This document shows positions 44,772 through 54,482 of a stretch of 64,000 bases of DNA, one piece after another. The notes beneath the pieces were generated by a model. It was not told where the DNA came from and did not search any database. It saw only the letters and a program-made list of their open reading frames with translations. A program made the translations under genes and the position numbers. The stretch is from Streptomyces sp. NBC_00440 (GTDB lineage: Bacteria; Actinomycetota; Actinomycetes; Streptomycetales; Streptomycetaceae), in contig NZ_CP107921.1 in the NCBI RefSeq assembly GCF_036014215.1, forward strand, positions 6,879,501 to 6,943,500. Direction: 5' to 3'. Each line of letters begins with the position of its first letter. Position 1 is the first letter of the stretch.

Positions 44772-45419
44772 TCAAGCGTCGTCGGGTTCGGCATCCTCTG
44801 CGTTGGTCTGGAAGACGGGCTCCTGGAACCTCGGCTGCAACATTGCAATGCGCTCATCTGATGCGATCTTGAGCCGCTGAGTATCTGCATCAAGATCGTT
44901 CTTCCGGCGCTGGGTAGTGGCTTCAATCTTCGCCTTGGCGACGCCGGCAGCAGCCGTGAAGGAGGCGGCAACGGCGCCACCGGCCAGGATCTCGTTGATC
45001 AGCTCGGGTTCGGCCTGGCGCTTGAGTGCCTCGTCGGCACTCTCGATATGCCTCCTCCGCCTCCGATCGCCCGAGTCCGCCGTCCTTGCTTTCGACGCTG
45101 CACGCCGCTTCGGCTTCGAACGTGTGCCCTCGCTCATGTCCCTGGGCTCTGCCTCCGCGGACTCCTCATCGAGGGCGCGCTGTAGGGAGTGAGTGAACTC
45201 CCGCAGGATCTCCGCGCCTCGGCCGCCTGCGTCCCGTACCTGCTGCACTACGGGGGCTGACTGCGGGCCAGGCTTTGACACCGTCCAGGCCAGAGCTAAA
45301 TGGACCTGTGTGGGATCGGGCAGGGTGTCGGCCCGGGCCCACGCTGCTTTGAGCAGCTCATTCACGTTGCGCTGGTCGCCCCACTCCATTGACGTGGGGG
45401 GTGAGTACTCGTTAGCCAC
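44772..45419 (-). CDS. hypothetical protein, function unknown
   Basis: About 215 residues from a GTG at 45419 (ATG 45389 possible). The N-terminal third looks folded (NVNELLKAAWARADTLP, ILREFTHSLQRALDEE); the middle is strongly basic (KPKRRAASKARTADSGDRRR); a short hydrophobic stretch (INEILAGGAVAASFTAAAG) precedes a charged helix. The frame is open far upstream, but that part has shadow-like composition. I do not recognise the family. It lies in the low-conservation accessory zone. Confidence 0.5.
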   Translation of the reverse strand: MANEYSPPTSMEWGDQRNVNELLKAAWARADTLPDPTQVHLALAWTVSKPGPQSAPVVQQVRDAGGRGAEILREFTHSLQRALDEESAEAEPRDMSEGTRSKPKRRAASKARTADSGDRRRRRHIESADEALKRQAEPELINEILAGGAVAASFTAAAGVAKAKIEATTQRRKNDLDADTQRLKIASDERIAMLQPRFQEPVFQTNAEDAEPDDA

Positions 45420-45497
45420 GAATTCAGTCTGCCCCAAGTGCCCGTTGCAGAAAGCCCATTGGGGTGCTTCCGTCCCGGTGCTGCCCGTTCCCCCTGC

Positions 45498-45800
45498 GTG
45501 AGCCGATGCCCCACCGAACACGCCACTCGCGGCGGTTGTCCGGGTTGCAAGAACGCCGTCAGGCGCTTGGCCGCTCCCGCGCCCCCCGGCGCGCACACCC
45601 AGCCGGCGGCCCGCTCCTCCCGGTGCAGAGCACCGAGTGCCATCGACGCCGGGCGCGGGACCGGCGGCGTCGGCGTTTGGCCGGCCCGCGCACTCGCCCT
45701 GCGGCTGGAGGGCTTTGACCTCTCCCCGGTCGCCGTCGCCCAGTTCCTTCGCTACGGACAGGTGCACAGCCGAGGCCGCCGGAAGCAGCTCCGGCCATGA
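45498..45800 (+). CDS. possible small hypothetical protein
   Basis: About 100 residues from a GTG at 45498. Cys-containing start CPTEHATRGGCPGCKNAVRRL, a Pro/Ala-rich middle, and a natural-looking end VWPARALALRLEGFDLSP. This looks like a Streptomyces protein rather than an antisense shadow, but I cannot name it and the ribosome site is poor. It is divergent from the gene at 44772. Confidence 0.35.
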   Translation: MSRCPTEHATRGGCPGCKNAVRRLAAPAPPGAHTQPAARSSRCRAPSAIDAGRGTGGVGVWPARALALRLEGFDLSPVAVAQFLRYGQVHSRGRRKQLRP

Positions 45801-45842
45801 TGAGAGTCTGAGCCTCCGAATTGAGCGGCGACGGGGAGACTG

Positions 45843-46952
45843 ATGGGGGCGTTCGTGCACTGGGGCAATATCAATGTCTGGGTCAGGCGCGTCGTGGTGG
45901 CGGGCGTGGCGGTGGCGGTGTTGGGGGGCGGCTATGTCTGGTTCAGGCAGGGGACGCCTGAGGTACGGCTGGCCGAGGTGTGCAGCGGGATGCTGCCCGT
46001 CGATGACATGTTGGCGCTGACCGGTACGACCGCGAGCGGGATCAGCGGCGCGGATCTCAAGACCGACAGCTGGCAGTACGGTCCGTCGAGGGACGTGGAG
46101 GTGACGGAGCCGGACGGGCTGCCTGCCGCGTGCCGGGCCAACGGCGTTGAGGTACACATCGAGCCTGCGAGTGATGGCCCCAGCGGCCTTGGTCTATCCA
46201 CTTTCTCTCGCGGCGATGACGTGTTGCCGGTCCCCCTGGGGGCGCACTGGTCGGGCCTGCTGGCTCCCGATGGTGAGGAAGGGATAGGCGCTTCGGTGCT
46301 GCTGGACTGCCCGAACTGGGACGGCCGCCACGGCAGCGGCATCCTGGTGACCGCCAGTGCCGATCTCGCCCACCTCGCTCATGTTCGCGACAACAACGAC
46401 CCCGCTGCGCGGGCAGAACTCGCCCGGATGGTCACTGGGACGGCGAAGCGAGCTGCGCAGCGCACCGGGTGCAAAGCGGGGTTCGGCGACAGGATCAGCC
46501 GTGTCGATTCCTCGGCTGCCACCGCGAAGAAGAGAGCCGGCGAGGCCCGGGGTACCTGCGCGGGCGTGCACTCGCGGGCGGTAGTACGGGAGACGGCAGC
46601 GGGCACCGCTCCGGTCGAGTTCTGCGTGCTTGAGGGCGGACTGCGTCTGAAGTCCTTCTACGGCCCGTTCGTCACCTCACAGAACCACGATGGCGGAAGA
46701 TTCGGGCCCTTCGACAAAGCCGCAGGCACCGATGAAGCGGGGATGGTGTGGGGTTCAGCGACATGCACAGGGGCCCAAGGCACCGCGCTGTACTGGACAG
46801 AACGGGCCGAGACCAAGTTCCAGCCCCATCCCCAACCCCTCACGGCAAGAGAGCAAGCCGATCTGCGGACATTCGCTGAACGCTCAGCCGCCCGCCACGG
46901 TTGCTCGTCGCCCAACCTGCCCGCCGATGTAACACCAGCGCCCGTCTCCTAA
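45843..46952 (+). CDS. membrane-anchored extracytoplasmic protein, unknown
   Basis: 369 residues. One membrane segment near the start (VVVAGVAVAVLGGGYVWF) and a long extracytoplasmic part with several Cys residues (AEVCSGMLP, AACRAN, LDCPNW, RTGCKAG, GTCAGV, FCVLEGG, ATCTGAQ, HGCSSP), suggesting disulfides. GGGGAG precedes the ATG. No known domain recognised. It resembles in plan the many tail-anchored or lipoprotein-like Streptomyces surface proteins. Confidence 0.7.
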   Translation: MGAFVHWGNINVWVRRVVVAGVAVAVLGGGYVWFRQGTPEVRLAEVCSGMLPVDDMLALTGTTASGISGADLKTDSWQYGPSRDVEVTEPDGLPAACRANGVEVHIEPASDGPSGLGLSTFSRGDDVLPVPLGAHWSGLLAPDGEEGIGASVLLDCPNWDGRHGSGILVTASADLAHLAHVRDNNDPAARAELARMVTGTAKRAAQRTGCKAGFGDRISRVDSSAATAKKRAGEARGTCAGVHSRAVVRETAAGTAPVEFCVLEGGLRLKSFYGPFVTSQNHDGGRFGPFDKAAGTDEAGMVWGSATCTGAQGTALYWTERAETKFQPHPQPLTAREQADLRTFAERSAARHGCSSPNLPADVTPAPVS

Positions 46953-47026
46953 GAAGAAGGGCCTCAGCGCAGCCGTACCTCGACCGCCCGCAGTACGACG
47001 GCTAGCACGACGGCAGACTGGGCCCC

Positions 47027-47493
47027 ATGACAACGCTCCCTGTGCGGCCCGCCGCCCGCGTCATCGCCCTCGATGGCGACGGGCGGGTTCTCCTGCTGCG
47101 CTACGAGGAGAACGGCGGTTTCTGGGCGACGCCCGGCGGCTCTCTCGACCGCGGTGAGGACCACACCGCGGCCCTGAGGCGCGAGCTCGGCGAGGAGCTC
47201 GGAGTCGACGGCGACCGAGTCCGTCTCGGTCCGCAGCTCGCCGAGCGCACATCGGACCACACGGTCGGTGACGGTGACGTCCGCCAGATCGAGCGGTACT
47301 ACATCGCCCGTCTCACGGAGGCCGACCTGAACTGGCCCAGGCCACGCAGGCCGATACCATCACGGCCACCCGCTGGTGGTCGATCGATGATCTCAACTCC
47401 ACCCGGGAGACCGTCTATCCGCTCGGCATCGGTGACCTGATCACCAGCTACCAGACGCAAGGTGCACCCGAGCGGCCCGCCATCCTGCGGTAA
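47027..47493 (+). pseudogene. NUDIX hydrolase, frameshifted
   Basis: The Nudix box GGSLDRGEDHTAALRRELGEELG is intact (GX5EX7REXXEEXG). The first frame ends at 47440, but after about 47335 the family-like continuation (AQATQADTITATRWWSIDD, then YPLGIGDLITSY) is found in another frame, to a TAA at 47491. One frameshift thus breaks the C-terminal third. A sequencing error is possible, but neighbouring genes are also decayed. Confidence 0.75.
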
Positions 47494-47690
47494 GAACGAC
47501 GGAAGCCGACGCCAGGAGCGAGCAGCTCCGGTCGAACGCAGGACTCCCGGGGGCAGCCAGCAAATCTGCTCGATGACCCAGAACCCGTACTACACCGTGC
47601 GGATGGTCTTGCCGGGTGGCCCGCTTCGGTGGCGTCGACCAGGTGCTCGGCGGGCGCATTGGCCACCACGGTTGGGTCGGCGCTCGTGTG

Positions 47691-47735
47691 ACTGAGCGCT
47701 TCAGTTGGCAGGCATCGCCAACTGAAGCGCTCAGT
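47691..47735. terminator. long perfect hairpin
   Basis: Nineteen-bp perfect stem (ACTGAGCGCTTCAGTTGGC and its complement) with a 7-base loop, between the NUDIX and NmrA remnants. The 200 bp before it (47494-47690) hold no recognisable gene. Confidence 0.75.
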
Positions 47736-47758
47736 AGACGCACGCCGCGATGGACCCG

Positions 47759-48090
47759 TCAGCTGGGCTGCGTCGGTTCCACCGGTGCCGACCAGTGGTC
47801 GTGCACCCATGTGGCCAGGGTGGTCAGATTGGGGTGGTGTGCACGGAGGGCGGCCGGATCGGCTCGGAAGCCCACGGTATTGAACCAGTCGAACATGGCG
47901 GCCATCTCCTCGCTGTGGGCACGGAGTTGATCGGTCGGTTGGGAGTGGAAGCGCACCGGGCGGCCAGCGGCGCGGGTGAAGACCTCGGCCATCTGTGGGC
48001 CGGTCAACGCGTCTGCAGCGATCTCGACGGTGCGTCCCAGATAGTCGGCCGAGGCGTCGAAGGCGTCGGCGTGGAACCACCTGAGGGTGG
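47759..48090 (-). pseudogene. NmrA-like NAD(P)-binding protein, C-terminal fragment
   Basis: The frame gives WFHADAFDASADYLGRTVEIA, ALTGPQMAEVFTRAAGRPV and FNTVGFRADPAALRAHHPN, the C-terminal half of an NmrA/NAD(P)H-binding reductase. The Rossmann half (TGATGxxG) is missing; upstream of about 48090 the frame loses sense. Confidence 0.65.
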
Positions 48091-48357
48091 TGAACCGGCG
48101 GGTCGGACCCTGTGGGCAACGCTGTTGGAACCGTTTGGTCACCCTTCGTGCAAACAGTGGTGAATTGCCAGTCATGTTGGAACCCGTTCCGAGCGTCCGG
48201 GGCCCGCAGCGTCCGAGGCCGCTTTCCCTGAAGGCCCAGGTCGAGCAGGCATTCGCCCGCCTGCCCCGGGCGGCTGATTCGCCCAGCCCCGTTGCGCGAT
48301 CGGCGCGGTACTGAAAATCGGTTGGCGCGCAGGGAACGGGGTCGCTAGCGTGCGCGC

Positions 48358-49359
48358 GTGAATCTTGAACCGGGGAAGACTGTGCCCACCGTGCCTGTTC
48401 CACTCGACGCCGAACTCCAGGTCGCTTATGACGCCTACATGGCGGAGGAGCCGGAGCTGGCGCCGATGAGTCTCGCGATGCTGCCGCAGATCCGCGCTGA
48501 GGTCGACGCCGAGGTGGCAGCGCTCGGGGACCTCAGCCGTGGCGGGCGCTTCACCGTCTCCCAACCCTCGGTGCCCGGCCCGGACGGCGACCCCCAGATC
48601 CCGCTACTGGTCTGCACGCCCGCCGACGCGCCCGCATCGCGGCCAGTGCTCTACTACATGCACGGTGGCGGCTTCTTCTGCAACGATCACCGCACCGGGC
48701 TCGACCAGGTACTTGAAACAGCCGAGCAGTTCGGGGCCACGCTGATCTCGATCGGCTACCGGCTCGCGCCCGAGCACCCCTACCCCGCCCAGATCAACGA
48801 CGCCTACACCGGGCTGCTGTGGACCGCCGAGCACGCGGACGAGCTCGGCATCGACCCGGACCGCATCATCGTCACAGGCCCCAGCGCCGGCGGCGGCCTC
48901 AGCGCCGCGCTCGCCCTGACCGTGCGCGACAAGGGAGGCCCCCGCCTGCTCGGCCAGCTGCTGATGTGCCCCATGCTCGACGACCGCAACAACAGCGCCT
49001 CGGCCATGCAGATGGACGGAATCGAATTCTGGAACCGCAGCTACAACGGGTTCGGCTGGAGCTCTCTGCTCGGCGGCGTCCCCGGCGGAGCGGACGTACC
49101 GCAGTACGCTGCGCCCGCCCGCGCGACCGACCTGACCGGCCTGCCGCCCGCGTTCCTCGACGTCGGCTCCGCCGAGTGCCTTCGCGACGAGATCCTCGCC
49201 TACGCCAGCCGGATCTGGCAGGCCGGCGGCAAGGCCGAGTTGCACGTGTGGCCCGGCGGCATCCACGCCTTCGACCGGGAAGCCCCGGAGGCACGGATCA
49301 GCAAGGCCGCCGTCGCGGCGCGCCACAACTGGCTGGAGCGACTCCTCGCCACCGACTAG
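48358..49359 (+). CDS. alpha/beta hydrolase, hormone-sensitive-lipase family
   Basis: 333 residues: oxyanion motif YYMHGGGFF, nucleophile elbow GPSAGGG (GDSAGG variant), acid in DVGSAECLRDE and catalytic His in GGIHAFDRE. An esterase of short acyl chains is likely. GTG start with no clear ribosome site. Its TAG stop lies within the CTAG target duplication of the IS701-family element that begins immediately after it; the coding sequence is undamaged. Confidence 0.9.
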   Translation: MNLEPGKTVPTVPVPLDAELQVAYDAYMAEEPELAPMSLAMLPQIRAEVDAEVAALGDLSRGGRFTVSQPSVPGPDGDPQIPLLVCTPADAPASRPVLYYMHGGGFFCNDHRTGLDQVLETAEQFGATLISIGYRLAPEHPYPAQINDAYTGLLWTAEHADELGIDPDRIIVTGPSAGGGLSAALALTVRDKGGPRLLGQLLMCPMLDDRNNSASAMQMDGIEFWNRSYNGFGWSSLLGGVPGGADVPQYAAPARATDLTGLPPAFLDVGSAECLRDEILAYASRIWQAGGKAELHVWPGGIHAFDREAPEARISKAAVAARHNWLERLLATD

Positions 49360-50739
49360 TAGGGCTTTGTTAGGTGGTGTCGTAGGTCTGCCATGGGGTG
49401 GGTTGTCGGCAGGTGGGGCAGGTTCCGGTCCAGGTGGCTAACAGGTGTTGGAGGAGTGCCAGGGCCTGGTAGAGGGTCAGGCCCTGGCAGGGGCTTTTGG
49501 GGAGGACCGCTGTTCGGTCAGGAAGAGGTGGGCGGCGGTGACGAGGGTGACGTGGCGGTGCCAGCCGGTGAATGAGCGGCCCTCGAAATGGTCGAGTCCG
49601 AGCGTCGTTTTCAGCTCGCGGTAGTCGTGTTCGATGTGCCACCGTAGTTTCGCGAGGCGGACGAGGTCCCGGGCCGGAATGTCGGCCGGAAGGTTGGAAA
49701 TCCAGTACTTGACCGGCTCGTTCTCCCCTTCGGGCCACTGCGCGATCAACCACCGAAGAGCGATGGCACCGTCCGGGGCGGGTTTCGGGCGGCGGCCGGC
49801 TAGGCGGACGCGCAGGAACACGAAGCGGGCGGACATGGCTGCTTTGGAGCCCTTGCGCCAGGTGACCGTGACCGCTCGTGCACGTCCGGCGGCCAGGACG
49901 TGTTCGCGCAGGCTGATGGGCCGGGTCCGGTAGCGGGGCAGCGGACGCGGTCCGAGCCCGCCGTAGGGCGGCTGGTGTGGCACGGCCGATTCGGTATGGG
50001 CGGTCATCTCGCCCTTGACCTGCAGGGCGTAGGCGAGGCCGCGGTCCTCCAGGCCGTGGCGGAAGTCGGCGTTCGCTCCGTAGCCGGCGTCCGCGACCAG
50101 CACCGCGGGCCGCAACCCCAAGGCCGCCAGTTCGTCGAGCATGTCCAGCGCGAGCCGCCACTTCGGCCGGTGCTGTTGCTCATCAGGAATGCGGCAGCGG
50201 GCCCGACGGCCGGCAGCTTCGGCCCCGTCCCAGCTGCCGGGCAGGAACAGACGCCAGGACAGTGGGCACGACGCGGTGTCGGACGCGGCGTGGACGCTGA
50301 CCCCGATCTGGCAGTTCCCGACCTTGCCCAGGGTGCCGGAGTACTGCCTGGCTACCCCGGGCGAGGACGTCCCGTCCTTCGGGAACCCGGTGTCGTCCAC
50401 CACCCACACCTGCGGACGCACCACCGCCACCGCCCGGCGGGCCAATCCGGCACGAACCGTGTCCACCGGCCAGGTCGACGACGTCATGAACTGCTGCAAC
50501 TGCTGATGGTCCACCCCGAGTCGCCCGGCCATCGGCTGCATCGACTTCCGACGCCCGTCCAGCAACAGACCCCGCAGATACAGCCCGCCCTTCACCCGCT
50601 GATCAGCACGCGCCAAAGGCGCGAACACCTCCCCAGCGAACTCCTCCAACCGGCCCCGGCACGCTGCGAGTTCATTCGCCCTCATACCAGCAGGAAACCA
50701 CCAACGCGCCCACTTGCCTAGAGACGTAACAAAGCCCTA
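49360..50739. mobile_element. IS701-family insertion sequence, complete
   Basis: 1,380 bp with 13-bp perfect terminal repeats TAGGGCTTTGTTA / TAACAAAGCCCTA and a 4-bp direct repeat CTAG on both sides (49356-49359, 50740-50743), the target duplication known for IS701. One transposase gene inside. Intact ends and gene suggest a recent, possibly active, insertion. Confidence 0.92.
49477..50685 (-). CDS. IS701-family transposase
   Basis: 402-residue DDE transposase: first Asp in WVVDDTGFPK, second in VLVADAGYG, Glu in HIEHDYRELK; the DxGF pattern and RQYSGTLGKVGNCQ are IS701/IS4-like features. The frame is undisturbed and fills the element between its ends. ATG start. Confidence 0.93.
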   Translation of the reverse strand: MRANELAACRGRLEEFAGEVFAPLARADQRVKGGLYLRGLLLDGRRKSMQPMAGRLGVDHQQLQQFMTSSTWPVDTVRAGLARRAVAVVRPQVWVVDDTGFPKDGTSSPGVARQYSGTLGKVGNCQIGVSVHAASDTASCPLSWRLFLPGSWDGAEAAGRRARCRIPDEQQHRPKWRLALDMLDELAALGLRPAVLVADAGYGANADFRHGLEDRGLAYALQVKGEMTAHTESAVPHQPPYGGLGPRPLPRYRTRPISLREHVLAAGRARAVTVTWRKGSKAAMSARFVFLRVRLAGRRPKPAPDGAIALRWLIAQWPEGENEPVKYWISNLPADIPARDLVRLAKLRWHIEHDYRELKTTLGLDHFEGRSFTGWHRHVTLVTAAHLFLTEQRSSPKAPARA

Positions 50740-50760
50740 CTAGGACTTGTCCGGCCGGTC

Positions 50761-51015
50761 ATGGTTGGCGCACGGGGTTCTGCGAGGATGCTGCGATGCA
50801 GCACCCGCCGGATGATTCTTCGCTCTCGCCCGCCCCGTGATGGGCGCCCGATGGTGGCATCGCACGGTTTCGAGTTGGAGCTGCATCGCGAGCTTCCGCC
50901 CGGGCACCCGTTGCACGGAGCAGAGGTCGCGGCTGTGGCGCGATGCGAAGGATGTGACGACGTCCTGTTCAGCGTTGCGAACCGCCCGTTCACCTGGGCT
51001 GTGGTTCACCTCTGA
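50761..51015 (+). pseudogene. possible truncated or frameshifted small protein gene
   Basis: 84 codons whose second half, MVASHGFELELHRELPP and VAAVARCEGCDDVLFSVANRP, looks like a conserved Streptomyces protein, but the frame stops at VVHL, and the apparent continuation (DHAGQSLGRRLW) lies in another frame. I suspect a frameshift. It lies directly beside the IS701-family element. The following 250 bp contain no recognisable gene. Confidence 0.35.
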
Positions 51016-51262
51016 CCACGCTGGTCAGAGCCTTGGTAGGCGGCTGTGGAGGGCGGGGCTCGGCTGGGCTTACCACGGGGGACAGATGACCGGCCCAGGA
51101 GTGCGGTTGGCCGCGCAAGGCGGAGCATTTCCTGGTCTTCGCCGGCATCGCCGCAGCACTCATCTGCTACCGCCGGCTCGCTGGATGACGATCGAGATCA
51201 GGGTCACCTGGGTGGGACGCCCAGCCCGTTGACGGAGCAGGTCCCAGCTGCAGCCCGACCGG

Positions 51263-51781
51263 TCAGAAGGATGCCAGCCAGGCCGCGGTGTCGTCGGGGT
51301 GGCCGAAGCGGAGAGTGTCGAGAGGGGCGAAACGGGGATCGCGGATACGGCGCCCGACTTCGCGGCGACGGGCCCCGTGTTGGGACCACGCCCACCAGGC
51401 CGGGTGTTCCCGGCTCAGCCAGCCCGTCCAGGTTTCCCTGTTGCCGCCGAAGAGAATTTTGCGGGTGACGGTGCGCTGGAAGGACCGGCGCAGGACGCGA
51501 AGCATGATGACGCGTTTGGAATAGTCCAGCCAAATCACGGTGTCGGCCCGGTCCCACAGCAGATCACGGACTTCCGGATAGCCGAGGGAGTCCATGACCC
51601 AGCAAGACTTGGCGGTGAGCCTTGATACGTCTTCGGCCAAGTTGTCATTTACGGCCCAGTTGGGACCGTTAAAGTACAGCGCATCCATCTCATGGTAGGG
51701 CAGGCCCAGACGACTGCTCAGGGCTCGGGCAAGCGTGGATTTGCCTGCACCGGTGACACCCACCACCAAGATCCGTTCCAC
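51263..51781 (-). CDS. P-loop kinase-like protein (adenylate-kinase/topology-modulation type)
   Basis: 172 residues. Walker A is VVGVTGAGKSTLARAL; HEMDALYF and VIWLDYSKRVIMLRVLRRS follow the pattern of small nucleotide kinases (FlaR/DNA topology modulation family), where a GNRETWTGW-like segment is common. The cellular role is unknown. ATG start; convergent with nothing close. Confidence 0.8.
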   Translation of the reverse strand: MERILVVGVTGAGKSTLARALSSRLGLPYHEMDALYFNGPNWAVNDNLAEDVSRLTAKSCWVMDSLGYPEVRDLLWDRADTVIWLDYSKRVIMLRVLRRSFQRTVTRKILFGGNRETWTGWLSREHPAWWAWSQHGARRREVGRRIRDPRFAPLDTLRFGHPDDTAAWLASF

Positions 51782-51932
51782 GGGCGCACCCTATCCCGGC
51801 GTCCTGGTGGGAACGTTCCCGCGCCCCTCATCTGCAACCCCCGACTCATCGAATGACACGACGTCTGAGGCTACGAAAATCTTGCTTTCTGGCGTCCTGG
51901 TCAGCGAAGTCGTGATCGGAGAGTCTAGAGGC

Positions 51933-52310
51933 ATGCTGCTGCCGCTACCCCATGGGAAGACCGAGCTCATCGAGGTCATCCGTATCACCGATCCTGCCAG
52001 GCACCTCAGCTCGGAGGACCTGGCGGGCGACACCGCCGCCATCTGGGATGGCGACCAAGCTCAGCAGGCCCTGTCTCTGATCGCCGACCTACCAGGCAGT
52101 GGGCTGTATCGCTGCTTCCTCCCAGGCTGGGGAATCCGGGCACACGACCCCACGGATCAACTCTTCGCGATCGCCTTCTGCTTCCGCTGTCACGGTGTCC
52201 GTATGTGGGGGCTGGACCTTCCTGTCGAACAACAAGTCCAGAGCTTCGACGCGGAGAGTCCTGCCGCACTTGAACTGCTCCGCCGATTTCGCTCCTGCCT
52301 GCCGGGCTGA
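51933..52310 (+). CDS. hypothetical protein
   Basis: 125 residues from the ATG at 51933, with GAGG just upstream; the frame is open to 51735. Features: a short start LLPLPHGKTELIEVIRITDP, and two Cys in FCFRCHGVRMWGLD. No family recognised. It may be a small cytoplasmic protein of the SMI1/immunity kind by size only. Confidence 0.55.
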   Translation: MLLPLPHGKTELIEVIRITDPARHLSSEDLAGDTAAIWDGDQAQQALSLIADLPGSGLYRCFLPGWGIRAHDPTDQLFAIAFCFRCHGVRMWGLDLPVEQQVQSFDAESPAALELLRRFRSCLPG

Positions 52311-52459
52311 AGTGCGGGTCTCGCAGGCCACTGGTGGCCGACCAGCCCGTCACGATCACACCAGGTAGAGCTGCGCATCGTCGTGGGCCTGAACTGCCCC
52401 ACGAGCCTTCGGCGTCCCCCGATGTTCAAAGGAGCGTTCGCGGTGAGACTGGCGAGGCG

Positions 52460-53473
52460 TCACGAAAGCGGCCTGAGCCACCACAGGAGGAACCCGCCGA
52501 GCAGGAGGACCAGGCACACAGCGAGGTTGGTCCGCCGGTAGAGCACAGACAGTGCGACGAACTCACGGATCGTCGCACTGGGCCAGAAGTAGGCGGCCGT
52601 CGGCGCACCCACGACATGACCCCTCACCCCTGCGCGGCGGGCGGACACGGCAGCACGGAAGGCGTGGTAGTTGCTGGTGACGATCACGCATCGGTAGTGC
52701 GGACGCGCCTTCTCCATGAGCGTCGCGCTGAACCGGAGGTTCTCGTCGGTACTCGTCGACCGGTCCTCACGCTCGATCGCGCCGGCTGGGATTCCGTGCT
52801 CGACGAGGTAGTCGGCCATGGCATGCGACTCGGGTACCTTCTCGTCGGGTCCCTGGCCCCCGGAGACGAGAAGTACGGGCCGTGCCCCCCGTGCCGCGAG
52901 CCGCACGTAGAGCTTGCGGCCCCGGTCGAGCCGGCTCCTCAGCAGGGGCGGCGGCGTCGCTCCGCCGATCAGGCCTGATCCGAGTACCACCACATAGTCG
53001 GCCTTGCGGGGGACGTACAGCCGTCCGTAGACAAACGCATATCCGAGATAGCACAGGAACAAGAAGCCGATGTAGCTGGACAGGGCGGCAGCGGTCGCCG
53101 CCATGACCAGCAGCGTGTGCTGCTCCGTGGCCGCCGCCGTGACCAGAAGGGCCAGCACGCATACCAGCGCCATCCCGGAGAGCAGGGACAGCAGATTTCC
53201 CGGACTCGCCCCCTCCTTGCGCACCATGACCACTCCGTTGGCGAGCAGACAACAGGCGAGCGTGACTACGCCCAGTGCCAGCAGAGCCGTCAGCGCTACT
53301 ACGACATCCTTCGCAAGGGCCGGATGGTCCCGGGAGAGTTCGACCAACCACGCCGCGAGGGCGAGTACCAGCACGAGGCCGAACAGAACGGCATTGCCGA
53401 TCCGGCGGCGGTCCCCCAACACCCGCGCGCAGAACAGGAGGAGGAGCAGCGCCGCCGGGAGGTAGATCAGCAT
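52460..53473 (-). CDS. YdcF/DUF218-family membrane protein
   Basis: 337 residues. Four or five hydrophobic segments precede a DUF218 domain: YVVVLGSGLIGGATPPPLL, PVLLVSGGQGPDE, STSTDENLRFSATLM, CVIVTSNYHAFRA. A last membrane segment follows. Family members are linked to envelope or vancomycin-resistance (SanA-like) functions, but the reaction is not settled. ATG start. Confidence 0.88.
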   Translation of the reverse strand: MLIYLPAALLLLLFCARVLGDRRRIGNAVLFGLVLVLALAAWLVELSRDHPALAKDVVVALTALLALGVVTLACCLLANGVVMVRKEGASPGNLLSLLSGMALVCVLALLVTAAATEQHTLLVMAATAAALSSYIGFLFLCYLGYAFVYGRLYVPRKADYVVVLGSGLIGGATPPPLLRSRLDRGRKLYVRLAARGARPVLLVSGGQGPDEKVPESHAMADYLVEHGIPAGAIEREDRSTSTDENLRFSATLMEKARPHYRCVIVTSNYHAFRAAVSARRAGVRGHVVGAPTAAYFWPSATIREFVALSVLYRRTNLAVCLVLLLGGFLLWWLRPLS

Positions 53474-53678
53474 GTTCCACAGGGTATGCGGCCTGGGGGA
53501 AGGTGAAGCGACCCGGTCGGACCGGATTCCCGTGGGAGGCCGTCATCTGACGTTCCGCCCCTGATGAGGCGCCTGCTGCACTTCTCTGCTTGGCGTAGTC
53601 CGGCTCCTCACCGGCATCAGGCATCCTCACCAGCAGCTGTCCGGCGGGCGCCCACCGGGACAGTGGAAGGATGGGGGA

Positions 53679-54482
53679 ATGGATACCGTAAGTAGGAACA
53701 ATGTTGTGGTCACGGGGTGTGCGGACGGGCCGGTGGTGCTGCTTGCGCACGGGTTCGGCTGTGATCAGAACATGTGGCGACTGGTCGTCCCGGCACTGGC
53801 GAGGGAGCACCGAGTGGTTCTCTTCGACTATGTCGGCTCCGGCCGCTCGGACGCATCAGCGTGGAGTGAGGAGCGCTACAGCTCGCTGGACGGGTACGCC
53901 CGGGACATCGTGGAGGTCTGCGAAGAGCTGGACCTGCGGGACGTGGCCCTGGTGGGGCATTCGGTGAGTGCCATGGCCGGTGCGCTCGCGGTGGCAGAGG
54001 CACCGGAGCGGATATCCCGGCTGGTAATGATCGCTCCTTCCCCCCGCTACATCGATGACGACGGCTATCGGGGCGGGTTCAGCGCCGAGGACATCGATGA
54101 ACTGCTGGAGTCCCTGGAGTCGAACTACCTGGGATGGTCGGCGGCGATGGCTCCAGTGATCATGGCCAATGCGGACCGGCCGGAACTCGGTGAGGAGTTG
54201 ACCGCGTCGTTCTGCGCGACCGACCCGGGGATGGCGCGCGTCTTCGCCCGCACCACGTTCCTGTCGGACAGCCGCAGGGATCTCCCCAAGGTGGCAGTGC
54301 CCACACTGGTACTGGAGTGCGCGCAGGACGTGATCGCACCCCGCGAGGTGGGAGCCTACGTCCACGCCGCGATCCCCGGCAGCCGACTGGTGACGCTGGA
54401 TGCAACGGGTCACTGCCCGCAGTTGAGCGCACCTGAGGCCACGGCCGAGGCTATCGTCGGCTTCGTGAGTGAGAGCCGGTGA
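53679..54482 (+). CDS. rsbQ: RsbQ-like alpha/beta hydrolase
   Basis: 267 residues: VLLAHGFGCDQNMWR, nucleophile elbow GHSVSAMAG, VIAPREVG and catalytic His in ATGHCPQLS closely follow Bacillus subtilis RsbQ and plant karrikin/strigolactone-receptor relatives. In Bacillus, RsbQ is required to activate the PAS-phosphatase RsbP. Here the next gene, overlapping by 4 bases, is exactly such a PAS-PP2C protein, so the functional pairing is well supported. Confidence 0.88.
   Translation: MDTVSRNNVVVTGCADGPVVLLAHGFGCDQNMWRLVVPALAREHRVVLFDYVGSGRSDASAWSEERYSSLDGYARDIVEVCEELDLRDVALVGHSVSAMAGALAVAEAPERISRLVMIAPSPRYIDDDGYRGGFSAEDIDELLESLESNYLGWSAAMAPVIMANADRPELGEELTASFCATDPGMARVFARTTFLSDSRRDLPKVAVPTLVLECAQDVIAPREVGAYVHAAIPGSRLVTLDATGHCPQLSAPEATAEAIVGFVSESR

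Noticed and set aside
44476..44880. ORF of 134 codons on the plus strand before and over the gene at 44772
   Set aside because: Its composition (many Arg, Pro, Ser) is that of a shadow frame, and it overlaps the start-free end of the minus-strand gene without family likeness.
45420..46157. N-terminal extension of the minus-strand gene at 44772 up to 46157
   Set aside because: The extension is Arg/Pro/His-rich, lies antisense to the membrane-anchored protein gene at 45843, and lacks natural protein features; I start the gene at 45419.
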